In this document: in pieces, positions 1 through 8,770 of the stretch | Numbering within the stretch: the first letter of the stretch is position 1 | Layout: each line of letters opens with the position of its first letter | Assembly (NCBI RefSeq): GCF_014842995.1 | Contig: NZ_JACYXL010000009.1 | Span: forward strand, 101,330-165,329 | Direction: 5' to 3' | DNA: 64,000 nucleotides | Origin: Rhodanobacter sp. 7MK24 | GTDB lineage: Bacteria; Pseudomonadota; Gammaproteobacteria; Xanthomonadales; Rhodanobacteraceae | Notes under the pieces: model-generated | Databases searched by the model: none | Seen by the model: only the letters and a program-made list of their open reading frames with translations | Told to the model about the DNA's origin: nothing | Made by a program: the position numbers and the translations under genes

Positions 1-46
1 GCACCTCGTCGTCCACCAGCAGCGCGCGGATCCCTGCGGCGCTCAT
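1..46 (-). CDS. LytTR-type response regulator (N-terminal fragment only)
   Basis: Only the first 15 codons are inside the window; they read MSAAGIRALLVDDEV, the first beta strand and acidic pocket of a receiver domain. The ATG overlaps the stop of the upstream sensor kinase gene as ATGA, so the two are translationally coupled. With a LytS-type kinase as partner, a LytR/AlgR-type regulator with a LytTR DNA-binding domain is expected, but that domain lies outside the window and is inferred from context. Confidence 0.75.
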   Translation of the reverse strand, partial: MSAAGIRALLVDDEV

Positions 47-1221
47 GCGATGTGCTCGCGGAACGGCAGGCGCAGCTCCACCCGCGTCCCGCCGCCGTCG
101 CGGCGTTGCAGCTCCAGCCGCGCGTCGCCGCCGAACAGCATGGCCAGCCGGGCGCGGGTATTGGTAAGGCCGATGCCCTCATTCGCGCCATCGGGCGGCA
201 GGCCCAGGCCGTCGTCGTCCACGCGCAGGTAAAGCTCGTCGCCGTCGCGGTGGCCGGTCACCTGCAGGCTGCCCGGTTCGGCCTTGGCCAACAGGCCGTG
301 CCGCAGCGCGTTCTCCACCAGCGGTTGCAGGATCAGGTTGGGTACGGCGGCGCGCAGCACATCGTCGGCCACGTCCAGCCGCGTGCTGAGCCTGTCCTGG
401 AAACGTACCTGCTGGATGTCCAGGTAGCAGCGCAGGAACTCCAGCTCGCGCGCCAGCGGCACCTGCGGCGCGTGACGTTCCTCCAGCGTGAGGCGCAGGA
501 AGTCGCTGAGCCGCGCGATCATCAGCCGCGCCTGCAGCGGGTCGGCCAGCGCCAGCGCGGAAATCGCATTGAGCGTGTTGAACAGGAAGTGCGGCTGCAA
601 CTGCATGCGCAGGGCCTGCAGTTGCGCCTGTGCCAGCTGCGATTCCAGCAGGGCGCTGCGCAATTGTTCATCGCGCAGCCGGCGCCGCGACTCCATGCCG
701 CGCAGCACCACCAGCACGATCCAATAGGTGAGCACGGCCAGGTGGTAGCTGTAGGCGAACTCCATGCGCACGTACTGGCCCAGCGTGTGCACTTCCGGCA
801 TGCGCCCGGGACCGCACAGGTACCAGAACGCCACCAGGTGCACCATCATCTGCGCCAGCGCCACCACCAGCGAAGCCGGCACATGTACGGCGAAGAAGCG
901 CCGCCAGCCATGCCCCACGCTTTGCCGGCCCAGCCAGCCCACCAGCGGCATCAGTGCCATCCATAGCCAGAAGTTGCCGAGGTTCCAGGCCAGGTTGCGC
1001 AGCCAGCCCGGCGGATAGCCCTCGCTGATCGAGGCGAGTCCGCCGCTGAGCGCGTAGGACAGCGCCAGCAGCGTCCAGAAGCCGAAGATCAGCCCCCAGG
1101 TCTTCAGTCGCTGCGCTGCACTGCGGTCGAGCACGAGATCCTCGCTGGCGTACCACCGGATGGCGAGCCAGTCTGCGCGGCGGAGGCCGTTCGCGATAGT
1201 GCCTGAAGGCATTGCCGGCAT
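43..1221 (-). CDS. LytS/AlgZ-family sensor histidine kinase
   Basis: This is an inner-membrane sensor kinase of about 390 residues. The N-terminal half has four or more hydrophobic segments. It is followed by a His_kinase domain with the signature LQPHFLFNTLNAI (the His is the predicted phosphorylation site) and an HATPase domain containing NLILQPLVENALRHG and a glycine box GIGLTNTRARL. This layout is that of the LytS/YehU/AlgZ group, which pairs with LytTR regulators; the next gene begins as one. The start is uncertain: ATG codons at 1221 and 1212 avoid overlap with the upstream gene, while 1284 and 1260 are also in frame, and none has a strong Shine-Dalgarno. The signal is unknown. Confidence 0.9.
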   Translation of the reverse strand: MPAMPSGTIANGLRRADWLAIRWYASEDLVLDRSAAQRLKTWGLIFGFWTLLALSYALSGGLASISEGYPPGWLRNLAWNLGNFWLWMALMPLVGWLGRQSVGHGWRRFFAVHVPASLVVALAQMMVHLVAFWYLCGPGRMPEVHTLGQYVRMEFAYSYHLAVLTYWIVLVVLRGMESRRRLRDEQLRSALLESQLAQAQLQALRMQLQPHFLFNTLNAISALALADPLQARLMIARLSDFLRLTLEERHAPQVPLARELEFLRCYLDIQQVRFQDRLSTRLDVADDVLRAAVPNLILQPLVENALRHGLLAKAEPGSLQVTGHRDGDELYLRVDDDGLGLPPDGANEGIGLTNTRARLAMLFGGDARLELQRRDGGGTRVELRLPFREHIA

Positions 1222-1226
1222 CGGGT

Positions 1227-1772
1227 CTAGGATCGCGGCATCTGTGCGTCGCGCATGCATGACTGCTCGTCGCCCAGTTGCCATGCGCCGCTGCGGTTCC
1301 GGTAGGTGTAGGTCACGCGGTAGGCGTCATCGCCGTGGCGCTGGAACGCGAACCGATCGAGATAGCCGCTCGTCGCGACGTTTTCCAGCGTCAACGTGTC
1401 GCCCGCCCAGCCGATCGACGTGTAGCGCCGGTCGCCGCCGAAATCGTCGAATACCGTTGCGGTGAAATGCTTCGCGACCTTGTCGTAGCCCCACCACGAA
1501 TCCGCGAGGTAGCGGTTTGGCGGCTCGTCCGCATGCCGCATGTGCAGCCATTGGCCGCCGAGTTCGATGGTGAAGCTCTCGCTTGAGCGGATGGGCTTGC
1601 CGTTCGCGAAGCGGCCCTCGCAATGCCAGTGTCCGACGAACCCCGCGAGCGGCGCGAGTGTCGGCGCCGTGTCGGCCTGTGCCGGAGCGGTGCGGGCGAA
1701 CAAGCCGGCGGCACCGGCCAGTGCGGCGAGTGCGAAGGTTGCTCCGCGCTGCGCGCGGGGGGATCGATGCAT
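1227..1772 (-). CDS. Exported DUF1579-like protein of unknown function
   Basis: A protein of 181 residues with a signal peptide (hydrophobic LAALAGAAGLFA, likely cleavage after AQA). The mature part reads like the lipocalin-shaped DUF1579 family: an early LAGFVGHWHCEG segment, repeated aromatic strands and GGQWLHMRH. The start at 1772 is chosen because GGAG lies 9 nt upstream; an in-frame ATG at 1820 would overlap the preceding stop as ATGA but gives an overlong signal N-region. It sits between the beta-propeller genes and the sensor kinase, probably in one transcript. The family suggests binding of a small hydrophobic ligand; the role here is not known. Confidence 0.7.
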   Translation of the reverse strand: MHRSPRAQRGATFALAALAGAAGLFARTAPAQADTAPTLAPLAGFVGHWHCEGRFANGKPIRSSESFTIELGGQWLHMRHADEPPNRYLADSWWGYDKVAKHFTATVFDDFGGDRRYTSIGWAGDTLTLENVATSGYLDRFAFQRHGDDAYRVTYTYRNRSGAWQLGDEQSCMRDAQMPRS

Positions 1773-1816
1773 CGATGTGCTCCGGAGGCAGGCGTCGCAA
1801 GGCAGTTGCTGGCGGA

Positions 1817-2710
1817 TCATGGCTTTGCCACCGCGTGCCGGGCCAGCCAGGGGGTGAGCGCGAGGCGATGGATGCGATGGTCGGTGGCGCTGAAGTACAG
1901 CGTCGTGTGATCCGGGCCCAGGCGCGCCTCGTCTCCGGCGACGCCGAGGTCGAGCGGCGCGCTCCAGCCGTCGCGCGTCGCGAAGGCGATGAACAGGGCG
2001 CCGTTGGAGGGTGCCGGCGGGCGATCCGAGCTGAAGACGAGGAAGGATCCGTCAGGCGCCACCGCGGGATCGTAGTCGGAGTCCGCGGCGCCACCGCCGA
2101 GAGCCAACGCTTGCGCCGCCTGATACCGGCCGTCCACATGGCGGCTGCGGTAGAGCCGGAACGTGCCGTTGGCTGGATCGACGCGTACGAAGCTCAGACT
2201 GCCATCCGCCGCCACCGCCGGCGAGAAGATCGACGTGCCGGCATTCACGACCTCGGGCAGATGCCGTGGCTTGCCCCAGCCGTCGCCGGCACGATCCACC
2301 CGCCACAGGTTGCCGCCACGGCCGGGATACGCCTTGCCGCCCCAGCTACCGTCCAGCACGCTGCCGGTGCCGTTCACCGGTCGGTTGGAGACGAATACCA
2401 GGTAAGAGCCGTCCGGCGCCATCGCCGGCTCGAAGTCCATCCACTGCCCCGAGAACGGCGCCTGGACCGGTGCCGACCAGGTACCGTCGCGGCGCCTGGC
2501 GACGTAAAGGCGGCGCTCCGCTCCGTGGCCGCGGGTGAACACCACCGTGTTGCCGTCCGGCGTGAACGCGGGTGAGGCATCGTGCGCCGCCGTCCACGGT
2601 CCCTCGGCCGGATGCGACACGGTGTCGTCCGCGGTTGCCCGCGCCGGCGGCGCGGAGACAGCGACGCCCAAAGCCAGGGCGAGGATAGGAACCAGGTGTC
2701 GGCAACGCAT
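1817..2710 (-). CDS. Exported PD40 (TolB/WD40-like) beta-propeller protein, copy 3
   Basis: 297 residues with a signal peptide (LVPILALALGVAVSA, cleavage near ARA). The mature protein consists of PD40-type blades, seen as repeated D-x-x-PAFxPDG, FEPAMAPDGSYLVFVSNRP and DYDPAVAPDGSFLVFSSDRP segments. Such propellers act in the periplasm as binding scaffolds; no catalytic motif is visible. The start at 2710 is supported by GAGGAG just upstream. It is one of three tandem homologues, separated from the next by 38 bp, so the three probably arose by duplication and are co-transcribed. Confidence 0.8.
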   Translation of the reverse strand: MRCRHLVPILALALGVAVSAPPARATADDTVSHPAEGPWTAAHDASPAFTPDGNTVVFTRGHGAERRLYVARRRDGTWSAPVQAPFSGQWMDFEPAMAPDGSYLVFVSNRPVNGTGSVLDGSWGGKAYPGRGGNLWRVDRAGDGWGKPRHLPEVVNAGTSIFSPAVAADGSLSFVRVDPANGTFRLYRSRHVDGRYQAAQALALGGGAADSDYDPAVAPDGSFLVFSSDRPPAPSNGALFIAFATRDGWSAPLDLGVAGDEARLGPDHTTLYFSATDHRIHRLALTPWLARHAVAKP

Positions 2711-2748
2711 GAACAGCTCCTCGTGGGGATGGAGTGATGATCGGGACG

Positions 2749-3702
2749 TCAACGGCCGTGCCCGGCATGCGCGTCCAGCCACGGCGTCAGCGACACCTGC
2801 CAGATGTGATCGTGGCCGTTGTTCCACGCCGCACTCGCTTGCGCGCCGGCGGCGGGGCGGTCGCTGTAGAAGTACAGCGTGTGGTGGTCGGGGCCGAGCT
2901 GGGCGCCCATGTTTTCCTTGCCGCCATTGACCGCGTCACCGAGGTCCTGCAGCGCGCTCCAGCCGGTCGGCGTGCGAAATGCGATGGCGAGGCGGTACGG
3001 CTGTTGCGCAGCGTGCTTGACGCTGACCACGATGAACGAGCCGTCGGGTGCGATGGCGGGATCGCGGATCGTGGCATCCGCGTCGCCCAGCGCCACCACG
3101 CGAGGCGTCGCGTAACGGCCGTCGCGGTAGGGGGAGCGCAGCAGCGCGAAGTCGCCGCGCGGCCCGGCGCACCCGATGAAGTAGAGGCTGCCGTCGGCGG
3201 CGATACTCGGCGAGGCGATCAGCGAACAGCGATTGACGACATCGGGCAGGCGCACCGGCGTGCTCCAGTGGTCGCCCCGCCAGTCCACCCGCCACAGGTT
3301 CATGCCCTGCCCGACGTGGCGCTTGCCGCCGTGGACCGCGTCGAGTGGCGGATCGCCCGGGGTAGCCGGACGGTTGGAGGCGAACAGCAGGAACGAACCG
3401 CCCGGCGCCATCGCCGGGTCGAGGTCGTGCCAGCGCCCGGAGAACGGCGCTACCGTCGGCGGCGACCAGCGTCCGTCGCGGTGACGCGACTCCATCAGCG
3501 TCGAGCCGTCGCCGGTGCCACGCATGAAATAGACAGTGGCGCCGTCCGGCGTGAACACCGCGGCACCGTCATCGGCGCCGGCGGGAATGGCGTCCGGCGC
3601 GAAGACCACGGGCCCGTCCGCAGTCGGCGCGTGACTGGACATGGCCGCGACGGAAGCAAAACTCATCCATGTCGCGAACGCTGTCGACAGGCGCATCGCC
3701 AT
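2749..3702 (-). CDS. Exported PD40 (TolB/WD40-like) beta-propeller protein, copy 2
   Basis: 317 residues; signal peptide at the N terminus and the same blade series as its neighbours (AVFTPDGATVYFMRG, DLDPAMAPGGSFLLFASNRP, IRDPAIAPDGSFIVVSVKH). It differs from the other copies in the third blade and carries an extra loop (KENMGAQLGPDHHTLYFYS) near the C terminus. GAGGAG lies immediately before two nearby in-frame ATGs (3702 and 3696); 3702 is used here. Function unknown; probably periplasmic, part of the same transcription unit as the flanking copies. Confidence 0.8.
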   Translation of the reverse strand: MAMRLSTAFATWMSFASVAAMSSHAPTADGPVVFAPDAIPAGADDGAAVFTPDGATVYFMRGTGDGSTLMESRHRDGRWSPPTVAPFSGRWHDLDPAMAPGGSFLLFASNRPATPGDPPLDAVHGGKRHVGQGMNLWRVDWRGDHWSTPVRLPDVVNRCSLIASPSIAADGSLYFIGCAGPRGDFALLRSPYRDGRYATPRVVALGDADATIRDPAIAPDGSFIVVSVKHAAQQPYRLAIAFRTPTGWSALQDLGDAVNGGKENMGAQLGPDHHTLYFYSDRPAAGAQASAAWNNGHDHIWQVSLTPWLDAHAGHGR

Positions 3703-3854
3703 CACTCCTCCTCGGTGGTGCGCCCGTGCATGGACACATCTACCGGGACAAAGTGGCGCAGGCGCCGGTGGCTGTCGCGCGAGGTGTGACGGCCGGAGCG
3801 TTCGCCGTGACCAGCGGCATGGCCAGCCGGATGGGAGGTCGCCACTCGCCGCCG

Positions 3855-4814
3855 TCAATCATGGTGCGGAAGGCACCACGGCGCCGCGCCCCGGCTTGGC
3901 GCATGCCCGGCGAGCCGCGCGGCAAGCGGCAGCTGGTGGATGCGCTCGTCCGAATCGGCGAGGTAGTAGAGCGTGTGCTGGTTCGCGCCGAGGCGGGCCT
4001 CGATGCCAAGGATGCCCAGCGGTTGCGGCCGGCTCCAACCCGACGCGGTGGCGTAGGCCACGAACAGGCCGCTGTGGCCCGGTGGCGTGGGTGCGCGGTT
4101 CGAGCTGAACACGATGAAGCAGCCGTCGGCTGCCACGGCGGGGTCGTAGTCGGATGCTATGCCGTCGCTGAACGACAGCGGCTCGGCTGGCAGGAAGGCG
4201 TCGTCAGGGCGTTCGCTTGCGTAGAGCCGTGTGTGATGGGTGTGCGGGTCGGGGTTGGTGAAGTAGATCGAATTGGACATGTCCACGGCGGGCGAGTAAG
4301 TCGCCGAGCTGATGTTGACGGCCATGGGCAACCGCAGCGGCTGGTTGATGACGTGGCCATCGGGGCTGCCGATGTCCACCATCCAGAGGTTGCCGCCATG
4401 GCCGGGTCGGCTCTTGCCGCCGAAGTAGCCGTCCAGCGGCTTGCCGCCGGGATGGATGGGACGATTGGAGACGAACACCAGATAGGTGCCGTCGGGCGAC
4501 ATGGCCGGTTCGAAATCGAGCCATTGTCCCGAGAACGGAGCGAGTTCCGGCGATGACCAGCGGCCGTCGCGCCGGTGCGAGACGAAGATGCTCCGGGTCA
4601 TGCCGACGCTGCGGGTGAAGAACACCGTGTTGCCGTCGGGGGTGAACGCGGGCGAGGCATCGCCTGTGGTCGCCCAGGGGTCGGTGGCCGGCAGTGGCAG
4701 GCCCTCGCGCGTGGGCATGTCGGCATAGCGCGATGCCGATGCGACTGGCGCGAGCAACAGCACGCAAAGACCCAGTATCCATGCCGGCCTGCGTGCCCGG
4801 TGTCGAAAAGCCAT
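3855..4814 (-). CDS. Exported PD40 (TolB/WD40-like) beta-propeller protein, copy 1
   Basis: 319 residues, first of the three tandem homologues in transcription order. A signal peptide (ILGLCVLLLAPVASA) precedes PD40 blades including DASPAFTPDGNTVFFTRS, FEPAMSPDGTYLVFVSNRP and DYDPAVAADGCFIVFSSNR. The segment GGKSRPGHGGNLWMVD is conserved in all three copies and may mark a shared binding surface. GGAG lies 8 nt before the ATG. A 152-bp gap separates it from copy 2, so an internal promoter is possible. No enzyme motif is visible. Confidence 0.8.
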   Translation of the reverse strand: MAFRHRARRPAWILGLCVLLLAPVASASRYADMPTREGLPLPATDPWATTGDASPAFTPDGNTVFFTRSVGMTRSIFVSHRRDGRWSSPELAPFSGQWLDFEPAMSPDGTYLVFVSNRPIHPGGKPLDGYFGGKSRPGHGGNLWMVDIGSPDGHVINQPLRLPMAVNISSATYSPAVDMSNSIYFTNPDPHTHHTRLYASERPDDAFLPAEPLSFSDGIASDYDPAVAADGCFIVFSSNRAPTPPGHSGLFVAYATASGWSRPQPLGILGIEARLGANQHTLYYLADSDERIHQLPLAARLAGHAPSRGAAPWCLPHHD

Positions 4815-4896
4815 GCGATTGCTCCGGGATTCCGGTCGAGGATTGCGCCACGGGACAGCTGCTCAATGCAGTGCTCCGCGCCGACAGCGAGCAGCG

Positions 4897-5706
4897 CTAA
4901 ACCGATGGGAGGGGACTCTCCGCGCGCGGCGGGGCCACGATCCAGGCGAGACCTGCTGAAGCGATGGTGAGTAGCGTGAACATCCAGAGCCGCCCCGTGG
5001 AAAGATCTCCAGGTGCGGGCGCAATCGCTGCCAGGCTGTAGGCGATGTTTGCCGCGGTGTGGAAGAGCATGTTGGACAATATATTCCGCCCCCCGCGGTG
5101 GTACGCCCAGGAAAACAGAAAGCGCAACGCTACCGTGACAATGAAGAAGATGTAGAACGGGGTGTAGCCCTGTATGGCGCCCTTGGTAACGATAAAGAAC
5201 AGCGGCAGGTGCCAAATGGCCCAGATGGAGCCGAGGATCGCGGTCGAACGCTTGAGCGGGAGAATCGCATCAAGCTTGTCCGACAGAAATGTCCAGCCAT
5301 ATTCCTCCGCCAGCGTCCCGCCCAGCACGAACAAGAACAAATAGCTGAGCGGGAAGTCCGCCAAGGTCATCGTGAACTGCGGCGCTTGACCGATGAAATG
5401 CGCATGCGCCAGTTCCACAACGATCGCCAGGATCGGCATCAGGAAGAAGGAAACCAGGAAGACGGCCCATCCCATCCGCGGATCGAGGCCGCGACGAAAA
5501 AAGCCTGTCGTTCGGCGAACGCCGCCTTCGCTAAACGTCGTTACAGCCGCGCCAATGAACGGCCCGAATGATCCGACGAACATCATCGGCACCAAAGGAA
5601 GCGAGACGAGGTGTTTGCTGCTGAGCCAGGCGAGTAGCCAGAATACCCACGCGAACGCAAACGCAACGGCCAGGTAAAGCGTGATCGATCGCGAATTCCG
5701 CGTCAT
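4897..5706 (-). CDS. CPBP-family intramembrane glutamic endopeptidase
   Basis: 269 residues and about seven hydrophobic segments. The family motifs are present in order: the paired glutamates in LAEEYGWTFL, the WHLPLF motif, and a late HTAANIAYS motif supplying the second histidine. These are the catalytic residues of the CPBP/Abi (Rce1-like) membrane proteases. The substrate is unknown; bacterial members process or protect against small peptides, or act in signalling. The gene stands alone, with a 752-bp non-coding stretch upstream on its 5' side, and is somewhat lower in GC than its neighbours. Confidence 0.85.
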   Translation of the reverse strand: MTRNSRSITLYLAVAFAFAWVFWLLAWLSSKHLVSLPLVPMMFVGSFGPFIGAAVTTFSEGGVRRTTGFFRRGLDPRMGWAVFLVSFFLMPILAIVVELAHAHFIGQAPQFTMTLADFPLSYLFLFVLGGTLAEEYGWTFLSDKLDAILPLKRSTAILGSIWAIWHLPLFFIVTKGAIQGYTPFYIFFIVTVALRFLFSWAYHRGGRNILSNMLFHTAANIAYSLAAIAPAPGDLSTGRLWMFTLLTIASAGLAWIVAPPRAESPLPSV

Positions 5707-6458
5707 GGTACGACTTCCCCTCGTGCCTATCCGAACGGTCAGAATTTGTTTGACTACGACGCATCAATCGCGGACCTGATTGGCAACGACACTCAGCCAG
5801 GGATTCCGTTGGCGCTGGGTGTCGCTTGCAATGGCAAGCGAAGTCGAAATGCCCAGCTGCGATCACCTTCTACTTCGGCCCTGCGCTCAGGGCGAGCGGT
5901 GGAGGGTCAGCTGAGCTTTGTCGCCAATCAGAATGGTCGATGCGATACCCGTTTTGTCGCTACGGCGCGTTGCCCCAAGGACTATGGCGTACCCAGCGCC
6001 GAGAGATAAAGGTCCACTTTTAAAGTGAGATAAGGGTCCACTTTTAAATGAATGGCGACACGATGCGACAGCATGGGGACGAACGCATGCGTGATTGTGA
6101 CAAGCGGTCGGATAGGCGTCTTGAGCGTCAAATTCGACGCCGCCCGATGCACGGTGGGACCGCCCGCCGCAGAGTTTTACGCGTTATGCAAAGTGGAAGC
6201 GTCCTCCGACTGAATTAGGGCAGTTCGACGGCCTTCGGGATTGCGTCGGTCCGCGCCAGCCAACCGCAATGCTTGCGTCATCTGGTTGAGGGCGTCTGCC
6301 TGTGAGCGATCTGGACCCGGTGCGCCGTTGAGGCTTGCGGGCTGCCCGCTCGTCCCCGTATTGCGGACGCTCGCCACAAATCTGCGGTCGTCGACCTGTG
6401 CAAGAGGGCAAGTTGGATGTGCGGTCATGCAATCGCGCAGATCCTCTGGGAGAATCGA
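5707..6458. other. Long non-coding stretch with repeat remnants
   Basis: I see no credible gene here. Short open frames lack coding character and ribosome sites. The stretch contains a tandem 24-bp repeat (6003-6050) and a 19-base motif TGCAATGGCAAGCGAAGTC (5827-5845) that recurs with one change at 52924-52942. The mixture of lower GC and repeats suggests decayed mobile DNA. Confidence 0.5.
6003..6050. repeat. Tandem direct repeat, 2 x 24 bp
   Basis: Two adjacent near-identical units, each with core GGTCCACTTTTAAA preceded by GAGATAA. The inner part CACTTTTAAAGTG is palindromic. Repeated short units of this kind occur at the ends of some insertion sequences, but no transposase is next to it, so its origin is open. 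Confidence 0.7.
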
Positions 6459-6950
6459 ATGACATACAGCCAACGTTTGCCGGGCTTCGGCCTGGGTGCA
6501 CTCGCCCTCGTTGCGGGCATGCTCGCAACGCCGATTTCCGCTTCTGCCGCCGAGGTGGACGAAACCGCCCGCACCGCCGCGGCGGTGCGGGCCGTGGATC
6601 AGCATTGGCTCGAGGCCGAGGAGAGCGGCGATGCCGCGTGGCTCGACGACATGCTGCTGCCGGACTACCGCTCGGTGGGTGTGGCAGGCACCTTCGCCAC
6701 CAAGGCCGCCATCGTGGCCCATGCCGCGAAGAATCGTGGCTCGCAGGCGATGAAGCAGCAAGTAACCGCGTGGCAGCAGGCGCATCCGGTGGAGCAGCAG
6801 GTGACGCTGCAGGGCGACACCGCGATCATCAGCTTCGTCAGCACCGCGCCGGCCACGAAGGGCAAGCTCTATTCCTCGGACGTGTTCACCTACATCGACG
6901 GGCATTGGCATGCGCTGTATTCGGCGCACACCGATCTCGGCAAGAGCTGA
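6459..6950 (+). CDS. Exported SnoaL-like/DUF4440 protein
   Basis: 163 residues with a signal peptide (LGALALVAGMLATPISASA, cleavage near ASA-AEV). The mature part shows the NTF2-like cone fold pattern of DUF4440/SnoaL-like proteins: an initial helix with AVRAVDQHWLEAEESGDAAW, then LLPDYRSVG and a terminal VFTYIDGHWHALYSAHTDL strand pair. Members bind small ligands or act as isomerases; no specific function can be assigned. GGGAG lies 7 nt before the ATG. It converges on the oxidoreductase gene that ends 12 bp away. Confidence 0.75.
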   Translation: MTYSQRLPGFGLGALALVAGMLATPISASAAEVDETARTAAAVRAVDQHWLEAEESGDAAWLDDMLLPDYRSVGVAGTFATKAAIVAHAAKNRGSQAMKQQVTAWQQAHPVEQQVTLQGDTAIISFVSTAPATKGKLYSSDVFTYIDGHWHALYSAHTDLGKS

Positions 6951-6962
6951 GCGTGGCAGGAT

Positions 6963-7997
6963 TCAATCCCCGGCCACACGCACCACCAGCTTGCCTGCAT
7001 TGCGCCCCTCGAGCAGGCCGATGAAGGCGTCCGGCGCCTGTTCGAGGCCGTCCACCACATCCTCGCGCGTCTTCACCCGGCCTGCCGCGACCCACTCGCC
7101 CATCTCGCGGCGGAAATCGGCGAAACGCGTGGCGTAGTGGTCGAGGATCACGAAGCCCTGCATGCGGATGCGCTTCTGCAGCACGGTGGATAGTAGGGCG
7201 GGGCGGTGGTCGGGGCCGGCCGGCGGCGCGCCGTCGTTGTAGTGCGCGATGATGCCGCACACCGGGACGCGGGCATGGTTGTTGAGCAGAGGCAGCACGG
7301 CGTCCAGTACTTCGCCGCCCACGCTCTCGAAATAGACGTCGATGCCGTTCGGGCAGACGGCGGCGAGGTGTGCTGCCAACTGTGGCGCGTGGCGGTCGAG
7401 GCAGCTGTCATAGCCAAGTTCTTCCACCGCGAGACGGCACTTGTCCGCGCCGCCGGCGATGCCGATCACGCGCGCACCCTTGAGCCTGGCCAGCTGGCCC
7501 ACCACGGCCCCCACCGCACCGGTGGCGGCACCCACCACCACGGTCTCGCCCGGTTGCGGTTGGCCGATGTCGAGCAGGCCGACATAGGCGGTGAACGCGG
7601 TCATGCCCAATGCGCCCAGTGCCAAGGAAGGCCGTGGCATGTCGCCCAGTGGCGTGAGGCCGCTGCCGTCGGACAGCGCATAGTCCTGCCAGCCGGCGTT
7701 GCCCAGCACCAGGTCGCCGGCGCGGAAATCCGGATGACGCGAGGCCACCACGCGATTCACCGTGCCGCCCACCATCGGCGCGCCGACGGCCACCGCGGGC
7801 GCGTAGCTGGCACCTGCGGCGTTCATCAGGTTGCGCATGTAGGGATCGAGCGAGAGATACAGGGTGCGCAGCAGCACCTGGCCGTCCTGGGGTTCGGGTA
7901 CGGGTGTCTCGTCGAGACGGAAATCCTGCGGCACAGGCTTGCCGTGCGGACGCGCGGCGAGCAGCACGCGACGATTGATGTGGGGAGTTTGCGGCAT
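6963..7997 (-). CDS. NADP-dependent MDR-family oxidoreductase (CurA/LTB4-dehydrogenase-like)
   Basis: 344 residues. The N-terminal part (RVLLAARPHGKPVPQDF, PYMRNLMN) and the nucleotide-binding segment VVGAATGAVGAVVGQLARL are typical of zinc-free medium-chain reductases that reduce the double bond of alpha,beta-unsaturated carbonyls, such as CurA and leukotriene-B4 dehydrogenase. It lacks the cysteines of zinc alcohol dehydrogenases. The start at 7997 gives MPQTPHINRRV, the usual family beginning. It is the last gene of the leftward efflux cluster, 32 bp after the SDR gene, which suggests a detoxification role for reactive carbonyls or quinones; that role is inferred. Confidence 0.88.
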   Translation of the reverse strand: MPQTPHINRRVLLAARPHGKPVPQDFRLDETPVPEPQDGQVLLRTLYLSLDPYMRNLMNAAGASYAPAVAVGAPMVGGTVNRVVASRHPDFRAGDLVLGNAGWQDYALSDGSGLTPLGDMPRPSLALGALGMTAFTAYVGLLDIGQPQPGETVVVGAATGAVGAVVGQLARLKGARVIGIAGGADKCRLAVEELGYDSCLDRHAPQLAAHLAAVCPNGIDVYFESVGGEVLDAVLPLLNNHARVPVCGIIAHYNDGAPPAGPDHRPALLSTVLQKRIRMQGFVILDHYATRFADFRREMGEWVAAGRVKTREDVVDGLEQAPDAFIGLLEGRNAGKLVVRVAGD

Positions 7998-8029
7998 GGA
8001 GTGAGCCCTTTCGAGGGAAATGGCGCGTG

Positions 8030-8770
8030 TCACCACGCGATGCGCTGGCCGTCGCGCAGCAGCGCGCCGTTGATGCCGGGTTCGGGCTGGCAGGCGGCGG
8101 CGACCACGCTGGCGGCGCCGCGTTCCACCGGTCCGCCGCCCGGTCCGCCGAGACCGGTGGCGAGCCAGCCGGGACAGACCGCGTTGACCAGGATGCCGCT
8201 GCCGGCCACTTCGGCGGCCAGCGCTCGGGTATAGGCGTTGAGCGCGGCTTTGGAGACGCGGTAGGCGGGATAGCCGATGGCGTCGGGTGCGGTGACGCCG
8301 GCGCAGCCACTGGTGACGTTGACGATGCGACCGTAGCGATGCCGGCGCATCAACGGCAGCAGCGCGCTGCTGAGTTGCCACGCGCCGAGCAGATTGGTTT
8401 CCAGAGCGGCGCGCACATCGGCGGGCGCGGCGCTTTCGGCACGTGCGTTGCTGTCGGCGTGGCCGCCGGCATTGTTCACCAGCACGTCGAGGCGGCCGTG
8501 TTCGCGTTCTATCCAGGCGGCGATTTCGGCGATCTGCCGCGCATCGGTGACGTCCAACGGTACGGCTGCGACGTCACCGGCGATCTGCTTCGCGGCCTGC
8601 CGTCCCTTGGCAGGGTCGCGCGCACCCAGCAGCACGCTGTAGCCGCGAGCGGCGAGTTGGCGCGCCACTTCGAAACCCAGCCCGCGGTTTGCGCCGCTGA
8701 CCAGGGCCACGCGATGCACACCGGGGACGGACGGCGCATCCTGCGCCGCGTGCTGGCGCGGCTTGCTCAT
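8030..8770 (-). CDS. SDR-family NAD(P)-dependent oxidoreductase
   Basis: 246 residues with the classical short-chain dehydrogenase layout: cofactor motif SGANRGLGF near the N terminus, VNNAG, the catalytic serine region NVTSGCAG, and the active site YPAYRVSKAAL (Tyr-x-x-x-Lys). The C-terminal part resembles plant-like carbonyl reductases. The ATG at 8770 overlaps the TGA of the outer-membrane factor gene (ATGA), so it is translationally coupled to the efflux operon. The substrate is unknown. Confidence 0.88.
   Translation of the reverse strand: MSKPRQHAAQDAPSVPGVHRVALVSGANRGLGFEVARQLAARGYSVLLGARDPAKGRQAAKQIAGDVAAVPLDVTDARQIAEIAAWIEREHGRLDVLVNNAGGHADSNARAESAAPADVRAALETNLLGAWQLSSALLPLMRRHRYGRIVNVTSGCAGVTAPDAIGYPAYRVSKAALNAYTRALAAEVAGSGILVNAVCPGWLATGLGGPGGGPVERGAASVVAAACQPEPGINGALLRDGQRIAW

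Noticed and set aside
5746..6023. Small plus-strand open frames in the 5.7-6.4 kb gap
   Set aside because: No ribosome site, composition unlike a protein, and repeats within; no homologue recognised.
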